Below, piece by piece: positions 43,471 to 53,647 of a stretch of DNA of 64,000 nucleotides. Origin of the DNA: Neomegalonema sp. (GTDB taxonomy: Bacteria > Pseudomonadota > Alphaproteobacteria > Rhodobacterales > Rhodobacteraceae); assembly GCA_022760355.1 (NCBI GenBank), contig JALEGB010000089.1:1-64000 (forward strand), given 5' to 3'. The notes beneath the pieces are model-generated. The model was given only the letters and a program-made list of their open reading frames with translations, did no database searches and was not told the origin of the DNA. Numbering within the stretch: the stretch's first letter is position 1; each line of letters begins with the position of its first letter. Position numbers and translations under genes: made by a program.

Positions 43471-44493
43471 ATGGTACAGCCGCTGATCATTGGTTCGCAT
43501 CAATTCGACACGCCAGTGTTCCTGGCGCCCATGGCTGGGATTACGGACGCGCCCTTCCGTGCGCAAGTCCGACATTTCGGCGCGGCGCTGGTCTGCTCGG
43601 AAATGGTCGCATCGATCGGCTTCGCAACCCATCAGGCCGACGTGCGCGCCAAAGCTGAAATCGAGGCGACGGACGGCGTCGCCGCGGTCCAGATCGCGGG
43701 GCGTGAGCCTGAGCCGATTGTGGAGGCTGCGAAGGCGGCTGAGGCCGGCGGCGCCGCAATAATCGATCTGAATTTTGGGTGCCCGGCGAAGAAGGTCACG
43801 AATGGCGCAGCGGGGGCGGCGCTGATGCGGGAGCCGGAGCGCGCGCTGAAAATCGTCGAGGAAACGGCGCGCGCCGTCGCCGTTCCGGTCACCGTAAAAA
43901 TGCGGCTGGGCTGGAATGCGGATTGTTTGAACGCCGCGGCGCTGATCAAAGGCGCGGCGGAGGTCGGCGCGCAGGCTGCGACCGTGCATGGCCGCACCCG
44001 CGCCCAAGCCTACAAAGGCGCGGCGGATTGGACGGCGATTGGAGAAGTCGTCGCTGAAGCGCCAATTCCCGTGATTGCGAATGGCGATATCGACAGCCCA
44101 GCGGCGGCCCGGCGGGCGCTGGCGCTGTCCGGCGCCGCCGGCGTTATGATTGGCCGCGGCGCCCAGGGGGCGCCTTGGCTGCTGGCGCAAATCACAGCGG
44201 ATCTGGAGGGGCGCCCCTTTACCCCGCCCACGCCGGCGGAGCAGCTGCGTCTCGCCGTCGCGCATTATGAGGCGATGCTGAGCCGCTACGGCGTCGCCCT
44301 TGGGCTGCGCGCTGCGCGCAAGCACTTAAGCTGGCGCGTGCTTCACGCCGCCGCTGGCGCGGCTTGGGGGGATGCGGCGCGGGCGCGCTTGGTGCGCATC
44401 GATGCGCCCGAGACCGCCAAGAAACTGCTGCTGTCAATCGCCGATCGGCTGGAGGCCAGCGAGATCATTGAAATTGGGAGCCTGGCGGCGTGA
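43471..44493 (+). CDS. dusB: tRNA-dihydrouridine synthase B
   Basis: DusB reduces a uridine of tRNA with FMN and NADPH. The 340-residue protein has APMAGITDAPFR (19-30), the catalytic Cys104 in DLNFGCPAKKV, the FMN segment GDIDSP, and the GRGAQGAPW motif. AGGA lies about 9 bases before ATG 43471; in-frame starts at 43390 and 43420 are possible but extend past the usual N-terminus. It is the first gene of the conserved dusB-ntrB-ntrC-ntrY-ntrX group. Confidence 0.95.
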   Translation: MVQPLIIGSHQFDTPVFLAPMAGITDAPFRAQVRHFGAALVCSEMVASIGFATHQADVRAKAEIEATDGVAAVQIAGREPEPIVEAAKAAEAGGAAIIDLNFGCPAKKVTNGAAGAALMREPERALKIVEETARAVAVPVTVKMRLGWNADCLNAAALIKGAAEVGAQAATVHGRTRAQAYKGAADWTAIGEVVAEAPIPVIANGDIDSPAAARRALALSGAAGVMIGRGAQGAPWLLAQITADLEGRPFTPPTPAEQLRLAVAHYEAMLSRYGVALGLRAARKHLSWRVLHAAAGAAWGDAARARLVRIDAPETAKKLLLSIADRLEASEIIEIGSLAA

Positions 44494-44531
44494 GCATAGA
44501 GCCGGGCCCGACGAGGGAAGGAGCCGTTGCG

Positions 44532-45734
44532 ATGACATCCAAATCCGTGGGGGTCGCCCATCAGCGCCCGGCGGCGCCGTCCGCATCGGCGCGTGCTTCG
44601 AAAGAGCCGCGAAGCGCGCCTGCTGAGGCGTTGTGGGCGGCGTTGCCGACGCCTTGTCTCGCGGTTGATGAGAATGATCGATTTGTCGCCGCAAACCCGC
44701 GGGCGGAACTGTTCCTGACGCAAAGCGCGCACACTCTGCGGCGAATGTCGTTGGATCAGATGTTCGGGCCCGGCAGTCGGGTGGCGGACGCCGTGCGACA
44801 GGTGCGCCGCGGCGCGCTTTCCCTCAGCGAATATGGGGCGCCGGTGAGCTTCTGTGGCGGCGAGCCCGTTGTCGTCGATTTTCAGGCCGCGCCGGTGTTT
44901 GATGAGCCGGGGCTTGTTCTGCTTTCTTTCCAGCCGCGTTCAGTCGCCCTGGCGATGGATCGGTCACTGGCGAATCAAGGCTCGACCCGCAGCCTGACCG
45001 GTCTCTCGGCAATGTTGGCACACGAAATTAAGAACCCGCTCTCGGGTATATCGGGTGCGGCTCAGCTGCTGGAGATGACTCTGGGCGAGGGGGAGGCGGA
45101 GCTCCTCCAACTGATTCAGGAGGAGGTGGACCGCATTCGCGCGCTGGTTGAGCGGATGGACGCGTTTGGCGATGCGCGGCCGGGCGAGCGCGAGGCGGTG
45201 AATATTCATGACGTGCTCGACCAAGCGAAGCGTTCGGCGCGGGCTGGGTTCGCAAGGCATGTTCGGATTCGGGAGGAATATGACCCGTCATTACCCCCCG
45301 TTCCGGCGGATCGCGGTCAATTACTGCAGGCGATCAGCAACTTGGTGAAGAACGCCGCCGAAGCCGCACCGCGTCAAGGGGGGGAGATCGTCCTGAAAAC
45401 GGCGTTTCGCCCCGGCGTTCAGATCGCGTTGGCGGGCGGCGCGCGCGAACGTCTGCCGCTTGAGGTGATCGTCGCCGACAACGGCCCCGGCGTTCCGGAA
45501 GATTTGATCGATCACATCTTCGAACCATTCGTAACATCGAAAGCTGCGGGCAGCGGGCTCGGTTTGCCGCTCGTGGCGAAGATCGTTGGCGATCACGGCG
45601 GTGTTGTTGAGTACCGCCGCCAGAATGAACAAACGGAGTTCCGCATCCTTCTCCCGGTTTGGACGGCGTTTACGGATGCGGCCGCCAATAAGTCGGCGAA
45701 AAAGCAGCCGACGGAGCGAGGAAGCAAAGAATGA
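44532..45734 (+). CDS. ntrB: Nitrogen regulation sensor kinase NtrB
   Basis: NtrB phosphorylates or dephosphorylates NtrC according to PII state. The 400-residue soluble kinase has a PAS domain (about 35-135), the phospho-acceptor H164 in [11 protein letters not shown], and the ATPase motifs [16 protein letters not shown] and GSGLGLPL. I choose ATG 44532, because AAGGAG lies 9 bases upstream; GTG 44490 overlaps the dusB stop and is the alternative. Its stop overlaps the start of ntrC (ATGA). Confidence 0.95.
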   Translation: MTSKSVGVAHQRPAAPSASARASKEPRSAPAEALWAALPTPCLAVDENDRFVAANPRAELFLTQSAHTLRRMSLDQMFGPGSRVADAVRQVRRGALSLSEYGAPVSFCGGEPVVVDFQAAPVFDEPGLVLLSFQPRSVALAMDRSLANQGSTRSLTGLSAMLAHEIKNPLSGISGAAQLLEMTLGEGEAELLQLIQEEVDRIRALVERMDAFGDARPGEREAVNIHDVLDQAKRSARAGFARHVRIREEYDPSLPPVPADRGQLLQAISNLVKNAAEAAPRQGGEIVLKTAFRPGVQIALAGGARERLPLEVIVADNGPGVPEDLIDHIFEPFVTSKAAGSGLGLPLVAKIVGDHGGVVEYRRQNEQTEFRILLPVWTAFTDAAANKSAKKQPTERGSKE

Positions 45735-47200
45735 TCACAGGCACGGTGCTGCTCGCTGACGATGATCGCGCGATACGGACGGTGCTTAGTCAGGCGCTGA
45801 CCCGCGCCGGCGCGCGCGTGCGCTCAACTGGCGCCGCTTCGACTTTGTGGCGTTGGATTGAGGAAGGGGTGGGCGACGCGGTGCTCACCGATGTCATGAT
45901 GCCGGATGGCGACGCGTTGGATTTGCTTCCGGCGATCAAAAAGCGGCGTCCGGATCTGCCTGTCGTGGTGATGAGCGCGCAGAACACGGTGATGACGGCG
46001 ATCCGCGCCGCACAGGCCGGAGCGTACGAGTATATTCCGAAGCCTTTTGATTTGCGCGAGGTCGTCAATACGCTCGGCCGGGCGCTATCGAGCAATGAGC
46101 CGAGCGAAGAGGACGCCGAAAGCGGCGTTGAGGAGGCTTCGGTCTGCCAGATTGATCAGCTGCCGCTGATCGGACGGTCGCCTGCGATGCAACAGGTGTA
46201 TCGGGTGATGGCCCGCCTGATGCATACGGATCTGACCGTCATGATCTCTGGCGAGTCGGGAACAGGTAAGGAGCTGGTCGCCCGCGCGCTGCATAATTAC
46301 GGCCGGCGCAAGTCGGGTCCGTTCGTTGCGGTCAATATGGCGGCGATTCCCAAAGAGCTGATTGAATCCGAGCTGTTCGGTCATGAAAAGGGCGCGTTCA
46401 CCGGCGCAACGGAACGGGCGCGCGGCAAATTCGAGATTGCGCAGGGCGGGACTCTATTTCTCGACGAGATCGGCGATATGCCGGCGGAGGCGCAGACACG
46501 GCTGTTGCGCGTGCTGCAAGAGGGGGAGTTCGTCACGGTTGGCGGTCGCAAGCCGATCAAAACCGATGTCCGGATCATCGCGGCGACTCACCAGGATTTG
46601 CGGCGACTGATCCGTGAAGGGCTGTTCCGCGAGGATCTCTACTACCGGATCAACGTTGTCCCAATTCGACTGCCCGCGCTGCGGGAGCGGGCGGACGATG
46701 TGCCTGATCTGGCGCGCGCCTTTCTTCGCAAAGCGCAGGATGACGGGCTGCCGGCCAAATCGATTTCGCGTGACGCGCTCGATCTGCTGCGCGCGCAGCC
46801 TTGGCCTGGGAATGTGCGCGAGCTTGAAAATCTGGTGCGCCGCCTGGCGGCGCTGTGTCCTGAGGATTTGATTGATGCGCGGGCTGTTGGCGACGAGCTG
46901 TCAGCGGCGCCCTTAGATGAGCCGGCGATCGGGGCCAATCAGGAGGCTGAAACCCTGTCGGCATCCGTTGAGCGGCATGTCGCAAAGCTGTTTCAGCGTT
47001 ATGAGCCCGGCGCGCCGCCGCCTGGATTGTATGATCGGATCCTACAGGAGCTTGAACTACCGTTGATTACGCTCACTCTGAGCGCCGCGCAGGGCAACCA
47101 GGTCCGCGCCGCCGAAATTCTCGGGATCAACCGAAACACCCTGCGGAAAAAAATTCGCGAGCTTGACATTCAAGTCACACGCGGCAAAAAGCTGATGTAG
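45731..47200 (+). CDS. ntrC: Nitrogen regulation response regulator NtrC
   Basis: This 489-residue sigma-54 activator turns on nitrogen-scavenging genes. It has a receiver domain (1-120) with acidic pocket DDD near the start and phospho-Asp in [10 protein letters not shown], and an AAA+ domain with Walker A GESGTGKE, the sigma-54 loop GAFTGA and Walker [13 protein letters not shown]. The C-terminal Fis-type HTH reads [20 protein letters not shown]. The length matches NtrC. It is translationally coupled to ntrB. Confidence 0.97.
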   Translation: MITGTVLLADDDRAIRTVLSQALTRAGARVRSTGAASTLWRWIEEGVGDAVLTDVMMPDGDALDLLPAIKKRRPDLPVVVMSAQNTVMTAIRAAQAGAYEYIPKPFDLREVVNTLGRALSSNEPSEEDAESGVEEASVCQIDQLPLIGRSPAMQQVYRVMARLMHTDLTVMISGESGTGKELVARALHNYGRRKSGPFVAVNMAAIPKELIESELFGHEKGAFTGATERARGKFEIAQGGTLFLDEIGDMPAEAQTRLLRVLQEGEFVTVGGRKPIKTDVRIIAATHQDLRRLIREGLFREDLYYRINVVPIRLPALRERADDVPDLARAFLRKAQDDGLPAKSISRDALDLLRAQPWPGNVRELENLVRRLAALCPEDLIDARAVGDELSAAPLDEPAIGANQEAETLSASVERHVAKLFQRYEPGAPPPGLYDRILQELELPLITLTLSAAQGNQVRAAEILGINRNTLRKKIRELDIQVTRGKKLM

Positions 47201-47349
47201 CAAGGCAACAGGTTCGACGCCACGCCGCGAATTCAGTCGATTGACGCTGATCCGCTCCGTCGAGCCGGGTCAGCCGCAATCGTCGCGACGCCGGAGGACC
47301 GCGCCGCGCCTTTGGGCGGCCCTAATGGGCTTATTGCAGCGAGGTCAGG

Positions 47350-49995
47350 GTGACTCACGACGACGAGGCTGGCGCGAGCCCCTCCGGTCCAGAACGCCCG
47401 AACACTGGGGCGACTGGCGGCAATCAGCCGATGGCGACGGGTTCGACGCCAACCGCCGAGGCTGGGGCGCCCTCAGACGCGCACCGGCCCACAACGCGGA
47501 ACACGCCCAAACGGCGCGCGGACGCGCTGATGACGCAGGCGCGGAATGCGGCGCGAAGCACAGCCGCCGCCGCCGCGGTCGGCGTGCGCAGCGCCAAAGA
47601 AGCGGCGCATAGAGCTGCGCGCGCCGGGCGCAGCGCGCTTGCCGCCGCCAAGTCGCGCGCCGCGGGGCGAAAGCCGGCGGGACCGCCGCCGGAAGAGCAG
47701 CGGCTGCCATGGATCTTGCGAGTCGCGCCGACGCGCCCATCCGCGCTGCTGGTGGGCGCTCTGGCGGTGGCGGGCCCCATCCTCGCCATTCTGACTTATG
47801 CGACGCTGTCCAGCGCGGATCAGAAAACCGTTTCATCGCTCTGGTTCAAGCTGCTGATTCTTGCGGATATTTGCTACCTGGTTGGGCTGATGGCCTTGGT
47901 CGGGCTGCAAATCGCGCGGCTGGTGATCGCCCGGCGCGCCGGCTCCGCCGGCTCACGGCTGCATGCGCGCATGGTGGCGATCTTTATCGGCGTCGCCGCC
48001 GCGCCGACGGTGCTGGTGGCCGTCTTCTTCTTCTTCATTATCCAGCTGGGGGTGAACGCCTGGTTCAGTGATCAGGTTGGATTTCTTGTGCGCAGCTCCG
48101 GCGCCGCGGCGAAAGCGTATGAGCGAGAGGTGTTGCAGGCGACGGTTGGCCAATCCTTCGCTGTCGCGAAAACACTGAATGATTCAGTCGGTTCTGTTTC
48201 CGGCCCGCGCGATCCGCGGTTCGCGCGGCTGTTGGACGAAGCGGCGTCGGCCCGTGGGTTTACGCATGTCTATGTGTTGGACTCAAAGGGCAAAATTCTT
48301 GCGCGAGGGTTGGATAGTTTTCGGTTCAACTTTGTGCCGCCGTCCAAAAAGGAGCTGGCGACGGCGATTGGCGGCAAACCAGTCGTGCGCAAGGACGTTG
48401 TTATTGGCGAGATGCGCGCGTTGCTGCGGCTGGAGAGTTTCTATGGCGCGGTGCTCTATGTCTCGCGCCCTGTGGACAGCTCGGTGCTCGAAACGCGCAC
48501 CCGGACCAAGGCGGTCGTGGCCAGTTACGAACGGCTTGAGGATGAGCGGGACGCCTTCATGGCTCAGTTCGCAGCGCTCTATCTCGGCTTTGCGCTGCTG
48601 GTCTTGATCGCCGCCATTTATCTCGGCCTGTGGTTCGCTGAACGTCTGGCGCGGCCGATCGGCCGGCTGGCGGCGGCGGCCCAGCGGGTGCGCGCTGGCG
48701 ATCTGGTGGTTCGGGTGAAAGAAGAGCGGGGCGATGACGAGCTCGCGCTGCTCAGCCGCGTGTTCAACCGGATGACCGAAGAAGTCCAGCGCAAACAGGA
48801 AGCGCTGAAGAGCGCCAGCGCGGAGTCCGAACAGCGGCGGTTATTCAGCGAAGCGGTGCTTTCGGGGGTTTCAGCCGGCGTGGTTGGTCTGGATGCGGAT
48901 GGGCGGATCCGGATGATGAACGAGCCCGCGGCGCGGCTGTTGAGCCTTGATCCGGAGGCCGCGACCGGCCGCATGCTGACGGAAGCGGCGCCGGAATTTA
49001 AGCAGCTTTATCAAGACGCCTGCTATGATCCGGCGAATGGCGTCGAGCGCGAAGTCAGAATTTTGCGGGATGGCGAAGAACTTGAGCTGATGGCGCGGAT
49101 CACCAACCAGCGCCAGGCCCGCCGCAAGCATGGCAATGGCGGATTTGTGGTGACGCTTGACGATGTTACTGAGCTGGTGTCAGCCCAGCGTCTGGCGGCT
49201 TGGGGGGATGTTGCGCGCCGCATCGCCCATGAAATTAAGAACCCGCTGACCCCGATCCAGCTCGCCGCCGAGCGGCTGAAGCGAAAATATCGAGATCGGC
49301 TTGGCGACGAGAATGAGGCGTTTGAGCGCTATACGGAGACAATCGTCCGACAAACGGCGGAGATCGGGCGCATGGTCGATGCGTTTTCCCGCTTCGCCAA
49401 GATGCCAACGCCGACGATCGGCGAGGAATCAATTTTTGAAGTGGTGCGTCAGGCGATCACTCTTCAGGAAGAGGGGCGGACCAATATCAAGTACGCCTTC
49501 GACGCGAGCGACGATGCTCAGGCCCTGCATGTTCGCGTCGATCGCGGTCAAATCCACCAAGCGCTCACGAACCTCCTTCAAAACGCCGCTGACGCGATCG
49601 AATCGCGGGTCGAGCACGACGCGTCGGCCGGCGTCGACGGGGCGCCGGCGCAAATCCGCATCTCGCTGGCGCGGCGGGGCAATATGGCGTCGATTACGAT
49701 CTCCGATAATGGCTGCGGCCTGCCGGCGCGGGATCGACGACGCTTGCTCGAGCCGTATGTGACGACGCGGGACAAGGGCACAGGCCTCGGGCTCGCGATT
49801 GTTTCGAAGATCGTTGAGGAGCATCATGGCGCTTTCGAACTCGGCGATGCGGAGCCTTTCGCTGCGCATGAAAAGCCGGGCGCGGCGGCTCGGATCACAC
49901 TGCCGCTTTCACCAACAACAATTGACAAGTTGGGCGACGCGGCGGGCGAGGGCCGTGCGGAACAAAAGGCGGATGCTGAGATCGCGGGCGCGTGA
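47350..49995 (+). CDS. ntrY: Sensor kinase NtrY with extended N-terminus
   Basis: NtrY is the membrane kinase for NtrX in alphaproteobacterial nitrogen and redox signalling. The protein has an Ala/Arg-rich, probably disordered N-terminal ~115 residues, and three close membrane helices (about 130-240). A periplasmic sensor region, a fourth helix (about 415-437), HAMP and PAS domains follow. The kinase core has the acceptor His in [21 protein letters not shown], then NLLQNAADAI, DNGCGLP and GTGLGLAI. At 881 residues it is longer than usual (about 730-770), mainly at the N-terminus. The start at GTG 47350 has only a modest ribosome site (GAGG); ATG 47431 is possible. Confidence 0.93.
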   Translation: MTHDDEAGASPSGPERPNTGATGGNQPMATGSTPTAEAGAPSDAHRPTTRNTPKRRADALMTQARNAARSTAAAAAVGVRSAKEAAHRAARAGRSALAAAKSRAAGRKPAGPPPEEQRLPWILRVAPTRPSALLVGALAVAGPILAILTYATLSSADQKTVSSLWFKLLILADICYLVGLMALVGLQIARLVIARRAGSAGSRLHARMVAIFIGVAAAPTVLVAVFFFFIIQLGVNAWFSDQVGFLVRSSGAAAKAYEREVLQATVGQSFAVAKTLNDSVGSVSGPRDPRFARLLDEAASARGFTHVYVLDSKGKILARGLDSFRFNFVPPSKKELATAIGGKPVVRKDVVIGEMRALLRLESFYGAVLYVSRPVDSSVLETRTRTKAVVASYERLEDERDAFMAQFAALYLGFALLVLIAAIYLGLWFAERLARPIGRLAAAAQRVRAGDLVVRVKEERGDDELALLSRVFNRMTEEVQRKQEALKSASAESEQRRLFSEAVLSGVSAGVVGLDADGRIRMMNEPAARLLSLDPEAATGRMLTEAAPEFKQLYQDACYDPANGVEREVRILRDGEELELMARITNQRQARRKHGNGGFVVTLDDVTELVSAQRLAAWGDVARRIAHEIKNPLTPIQLAAERLKRKYRDRLGDENEAFERYTETIVRQTAEIGRMVDAFSRFAKMPTPTIGEESIFEVVRQAITLQEEGRTNIKYAFDASDDAQALHVRVDRGQIHQALTNLLQNAADAIESRVEHDASAGVDGAPAQIRISLARRGNMASITISDNGCGLPARDRRRLLEPYVTTRDKGTGLGLAIVSKIVEEHHGAFELGDAEPFAAHEKPGAAARITLPLSPTTIDKLGDAAGEGRAEQKADAEIAGA

Positions 49996-50080
49996 GCGCT
50001 GCGGATGCGCGAATTGAGTTAGGCTAACAGCCGGACAGGCGGGCGGTTCGGTAAAATAAAACGGAGGTTGAGGAGCGGTC

Positions 50081-51511
50081 ATGGCGGACGTCTTAATCGT
50101 AGACGATGAACCGGATATTCGCACGCTTCTGGGCGATATCCTCACCGATGAAGGGCATGGCTGCCGCATGGCCGACACCGCCGATACGGCGCTCGGCGAA
50201 ATCGCGAAGCAGCGGCCGGATTTGATCGTGCTCGATATCTGGCTGCAGGGCAGTCGGATGGACGGCATCGAGGTGCTGAAGACCGTCAAGCGCGATGATC
50301 CGGATTTGCCAGTGTTGATCATCTCTGGTCATGGCAACATCGAAGTCGCGGTCGCGGCCATTAAACAGGGCGCGTATGACTTCATCGAAAAGCCGTTCAA
50401 GCTCGATCAACTGCTCGTTGCGGTTGGCCGTGCTCTTGAGGCCTCGCGCCTGCGCCGCGAAGTGTCCGATCTACGGGCGCGCGACCGGCGTGAAGTGGAG
50501 CTGATCGGCAAATCGGCGTCCATTATTCAATTGCGCCAGTCGTTGCTGCGTGTGTCGCCGACGAACAGCCGGGTCCTGTTCACCGGCCCTCCAGGGTCGG
50601 GCAAAGAGGTCGCGGCGCGCTTTCTACACGCCAATTCGAAGCGCGCCGACCATCCGTTCATCGTGGTGAATTCAGCCGCCATTGAACCGTCGCAGATGGA
50701 GCGTTCGCTGTTTGGCGAGGAGCGGGACGGCGCAGTGACCCCTGGGTTGTTGGAGCGCGCGCATGGCGGCACGCTGTTCTTTGACGAAGTATCCGACATG
50801 CCGGCCGGGACGCAGTCCAAGATCCTGCGCGTACTCGTCGATCAAACCTTCACCCGTGTGGGCGGCGTGAGCACCGTTCGGGTCGATCTTCGCATCGTAT
50901 CGGCCACGACCGCTGACCTGTCCGGCGCCATCGCGGCAGGCCGGTTCCGAGAGGATCTCTATCACCGCCTGAATGTTGTGCCGATTGAAACCCCGGCGCT
51001 GGCGGAGCGGCGAGAAGATGTGCCGGATCTGATCCAGTATTTTGTCGAGCGGCTGAATACCGAACAGGGGCTGCCAACCCGGAAGTTCGGGCAGGACGCG
51101 ATGGCGGCGCTACAGGCGTTTGCATGGCCTGGCAATGTGCGGCAGCTGAAAAACATCGTCGAGCGGATGTTGATTTTGGGCGGCGCCGAGCAGGACGGCT
51201 CGCCGAAAACAGACGCGATCACTGCGGATGATTTGCCGCCTGAAATCACCGGCAGCGACTCCTCCAGCGGCGGCGTTCTGGATATCTCGCTGGTCGGCTT
51301 GCCGTTGCGGGATGCGCGCGAAGCGTTCGAACGTGAATATCTGATTGCGCAGATCAACCGGTTTGGCGGCAATATCTCGCGGACAGCGGAGTTTGTGGGC
51401 ATGGAGCGCTCGGCGCTTCACCGTAAGCTCAAGTCGCTCGGCGTGGCGACTGCGAACCGGCGCGGCGGGCGTATCGCGCGGCTGTCGGACGAGTTGGCGG
51501 ACGGAACGTAG
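50081..51511 (+). CDS. ntrX: Response regulator NtrX
   Basis: The 476-residue NtrX has a receiver domain (1-120, phospho-Asp in LIVLDIWLQGSRMDG), a sigma-54-type AAA+ domain and a Fis-like HTH (GGNISRTAEFVGMERSALHRKL). Walker A is GPPGSGKE. The GAFTGA loop is replaced: the sequence reads GEERDGAVTPGLLERA, so the protein probably does not activate sigma-54 polymerase, as known for many NtrX proteins. GGAG-rich ribosome sites precede ATG 50081. It forms one operon with ntrY (85-base gap). Confidence 0.96.
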   Translation: MADVLIVDDEPDIRTLLGDILTDEGHGCRMADTADTALGEIAKQRPDLIVLDIWLQGSRMDGIEVLKTVKRDDPDLPVLIISGHGNIEVAVAAIKQGAYDFIEKPFKLDQLLVAVGRALEASRLRREVSDLRARDRREVELIGKSASIIQLRQSLLRVSPTNSRVLFTGPPGSGKEVAARFLHANSKRADHPFIVVNSAAIEPSQMERSLFGEERDGAVTPGLLERAHGGTLFFDEVSDMPAGTQSKILRVLVDQTFTRVGGVSTVRVDLRIVSATTADLSGAIAAGRFREDLYHRLNVVPIETPALAERREDVPDLIQYFVERLNTEQGLPTRKFGQDAMAALQAFAWPGNVRQLKNIVERMLILGGAEQDGSPKTDAITADDLPPEITGSDSSSGGVLDISLVGLPLRDAREAFEREYLIAQINRFGGNISRTAEFVGMERSALHRKLKSLGVATANRRGGRIARLSDELADGT

Positions 51512-51520
51512 CAGGGCCGC

Positions 51521-52891
51521 ATGCGGATCATCATTTGCGGAGCTGGCCAAGTCGGCTATCAAATTGCGCGGCGGTTGGCGTCGGAAAATAACGACGTCGC
51601 CATCCTGGATGTCAGCGCCGAGCTTGTGTCGAAAGCTGCGGATGCGCTCGATATCCGCGGCGTCGCCGGCCACGCCGCGCATCCTGATACGTTGGAGCGC
51701 GCTGGCGCTCGCGACGCCGACATGCTGATCGCGGCGACCTACTCGGACGAAGTCAACATGGTCGCCTGCCAGATCGCGCATTCGATCTTTGAGGTGCCGC
51801 GTAAGATCGCCAGGGTTCGGGCTCAGGAATATTTGAAGCCGCAATGGAGCGATATTTTCCGCCGCGACCATATGCCGATCGATGTCGTCATCTCGCCTGA
51901 AATCGAAGTGGCGGGGGTCGTTATTCGGCGGCTCGCCGCGCCGGCCGCCTTCGACAGCACGCCGTTTTTGGATGGAAAGGTCGAAGCGGTCGGCGCCAAG
52001 GTCTCGCAAGAATGTCCGGTCGCCAATACGCCGATGCGGCAACTTGCCCAGCTGTTTCCTGATCTAAGGGCGCGGGTGGTCGCTTTTGTTCGGGACGGCC
52101 ATCTGCGCAGCGCCGCGCCGGAAGATCAGCTGTTCCCTGGCGATGAGGCCTATATCGTTGTTGACACCCGGCATGTGCGCCGCGCGCTTGAGCTTTTCGG
52201 GCAGGCCTCGGATGCGGCGGGCCGGGTTGTGTTGGTCGGCGCGGGAAATATTGGCGTTCAGGTTGCGGTTCAGCTCGAGAAAACGGACACGCGCTCGAAA
52301 TTGGTGGAGGCCGACAGGTCTCGGGCTGAGAAAGCGGCTGAGCAGTTGGAGCGCACAATTGTGCTCCATGGCGATGGGCTGTCGGCCGAAGTTCTCTCCG
52401 AAGCGAACGTACAGGATGCGCATGCGGTCGTTTCGCTGACGCAAGATGACAAGGTGAATGTTCTGTGCGCGGCCTTGGCGAAGCAAATGGGATGTCAGCG
52501 GGCGTTGGCGTTGACCAATGATCCGAGTCTTGCGCCACTTGCGGGTCCGCTTGGCATCGACGCCTTCGTCAATCCGCGGGCCACGACGGTCTCAACCATT
52601 CTGCGGCATGTGCGTCGGGGGCGAATTCGGGCGCTGCATACGCTGCGAGACGGGGAGGGGGAGCTTTTCGAGGCTCAGGTTCTCGCAACCTCGCCGATCG
52701 CAGGGAAAAGAGTGCGCGAATTGGAATTACCGAGCGGCGCGACGATTGGAGCGGTGTTGTCGAATGGTCAGGTCGCGACGCCGGATGCGGATACGATGAT
52801 CGAGGCGGGCGACACCGTTGTCATGTTCAGCATCAAGCGGGATTTGAAACAGGTTGAGGCGCTGTTCCGGGTCGGCTTGGAGTTCTTCTAG
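51521..52891 (+). CDS. trkA: Trk potassium uptake regulatory subunit TrkA
   Basis: TrkA is the NAD(H)/ATP-sensing cytosolic subunit of the Trk K+ importer. The 456-residue protein has two RCK units. The first starts with IICGAGQVGYQIARRLA (3-19) and the second with VVLVGAGNIGVQVAVQLE (about 234-251), each followed by a TrkA_C domain. No trkH is in the window. Its place between ntrX and hfq is the standard alphaproteobacterial order. It starts 9 bases after ntrX and is followed by a palindromic repeat. Confidence 0.96.
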   Translation: MRIIICGAGQVGYQIARRLASENNDVAILDVSAELVSKAADALDIRGVAGHAAHPDTLERAGARDADMLIAATYSDEVNMVACQIAHSIFEVPRKIARVRAQEYLKPQWSDIFRRDHMPIDVVISPEIEVAGVVIRRLAAPAAFDSTPFLDGKVEAVGAKVSQECPVANTPMRQLAQLFPDLRARVVAFVRDGHLRSAAPEDQLFPGDEAYIVVDTRHVRRALELFGQASDAAGRVVLVGAGNIGVQVAVQLEKTDTRSKLVEADRSRAEKAAEQLERTIVLHGDGLSAEVLSEANVQDAHAVVSLTQDDKVNVLCAALAKQMGCQRALALTNDPSLAPLAGPLGIDAFVNPRATTVSTILRHVRRGRIRALHTLRDGEGELFEAQVLATSPIAGKRVRELELPSGATIGAVLSNGQVATPDADTMIEAGDTVVMFSIKRDLKQVEALFRVGLEFF

Positions 52892-52892
52892 C

Positions 52893-52936
52893 GCGATTTG
52901 AAGTTGGATGGCGCCATCTAACGGCTCGCAAATCGC
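52893..52936. repeat. Palindromic intergenic repeat, copy 2
   Basis: GCGATTTG (52893-52900) and CAAATCGC (52929-52936) are perfect outer arms, with an inner GATGGCGCCATC palindrome (52907-52918). The element follows the trkA stop by 1 base. The remaining 52937-53374 before hfq has no recognisable gene and must carry the hfq promoter, which I could not define. Confidence 0.65.
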
Positions 52937-53374
52937 GACCAAACAGAGACTGCGGGCGCTCGCACCCGTCGGCGGACGCGTCCATAGCGGGGCTGGCGAC
53001 GGCAAATTTAAAATAGTTTCGATGGCGCTGTGGGCGTGCTACGACGCCGCGTGTGGGTCGGGGCGAGAAGAGCGGAAAAGCGTTCTCAATGTCGCCTAGT
53101 CAGTCGCAGGTCGCGCAAAAGGCGCTGTGTTTCGCTGAGCGCCGTCGCGCTCAGGCGAACTTGAGCTGCAGTGCAAAATTTCACAGGACTTTTTTGTGTG
53201 GCGCCATAGTGTCGACGCGAGCACGAATATTGATGAATGGGCGACGTCTCCATACACCATGTTCGCCTCACCTTCAGGGGCTGAGAGAGCTGCAAACCCC
53301 ACAAGGCGGAAGCGCGCCAAATAGAAGCTGCGTCCAATACGCGTGAACTAAAACAAAAAACAGGATCACCCGCG

Positions 53375-53614
53375 ATGTCGAATGACCGCCAAAACCTGCA
53401 AGATGTGTTTCTTAACCACATTCGAAAACATAAGGTGCCAGTCACTGTATTTCTGGTGAATGGGGTGAAGCTCCAGGGAATATTGACTTGGTTCGATAAT
53501 TTTTGTGTTTTGCTGCGTCGAGATGGTCAGTCTCAACTGGTTTATAAGCATGCGATTTCGACGATTATGCCAGCCCAACCAATCAACCTTTATGATCAAG
53601 AAGACCCAAGCTGA
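53375..53614 (+). CDS. hfq: RNA chaperone Hfq
   Basis: Hfq is a hexameric Sm-like protein that helps sRNAs pair with mRNAs. The 79-residue protein has Sm1 ([27 protein letters not shown]) and Sm2 (the [10 protein letters not shown] motif), with the usual Q and F/K residues of the proximal face ([20 protein letters not shown]). AGGA lies about 8 bases before ATG 53375. hflX follows by 33 bases, so the two are probably cotranscribed. Confidence 0.98.
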   Translation: MSNDRQNLQDVFLNHIRKHKVPVTVFLVNGVKLQGILTWFDNFCVLLRRDGQSQLVYKHAISTIMPAQPINLYDQEDPS

Positions 53615-53647
53615 TCGGATGCGCGATATGCTGTTTGCGATGCCTGT

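Noticed and set aside
44490..44531. GTG start of ntrB overlapping the dusB stop
   Set aside because: An ATG 42 bases later has AAGGAG at good distance, and the extra residues are not typical of NtrB. The overlap start stays possible.
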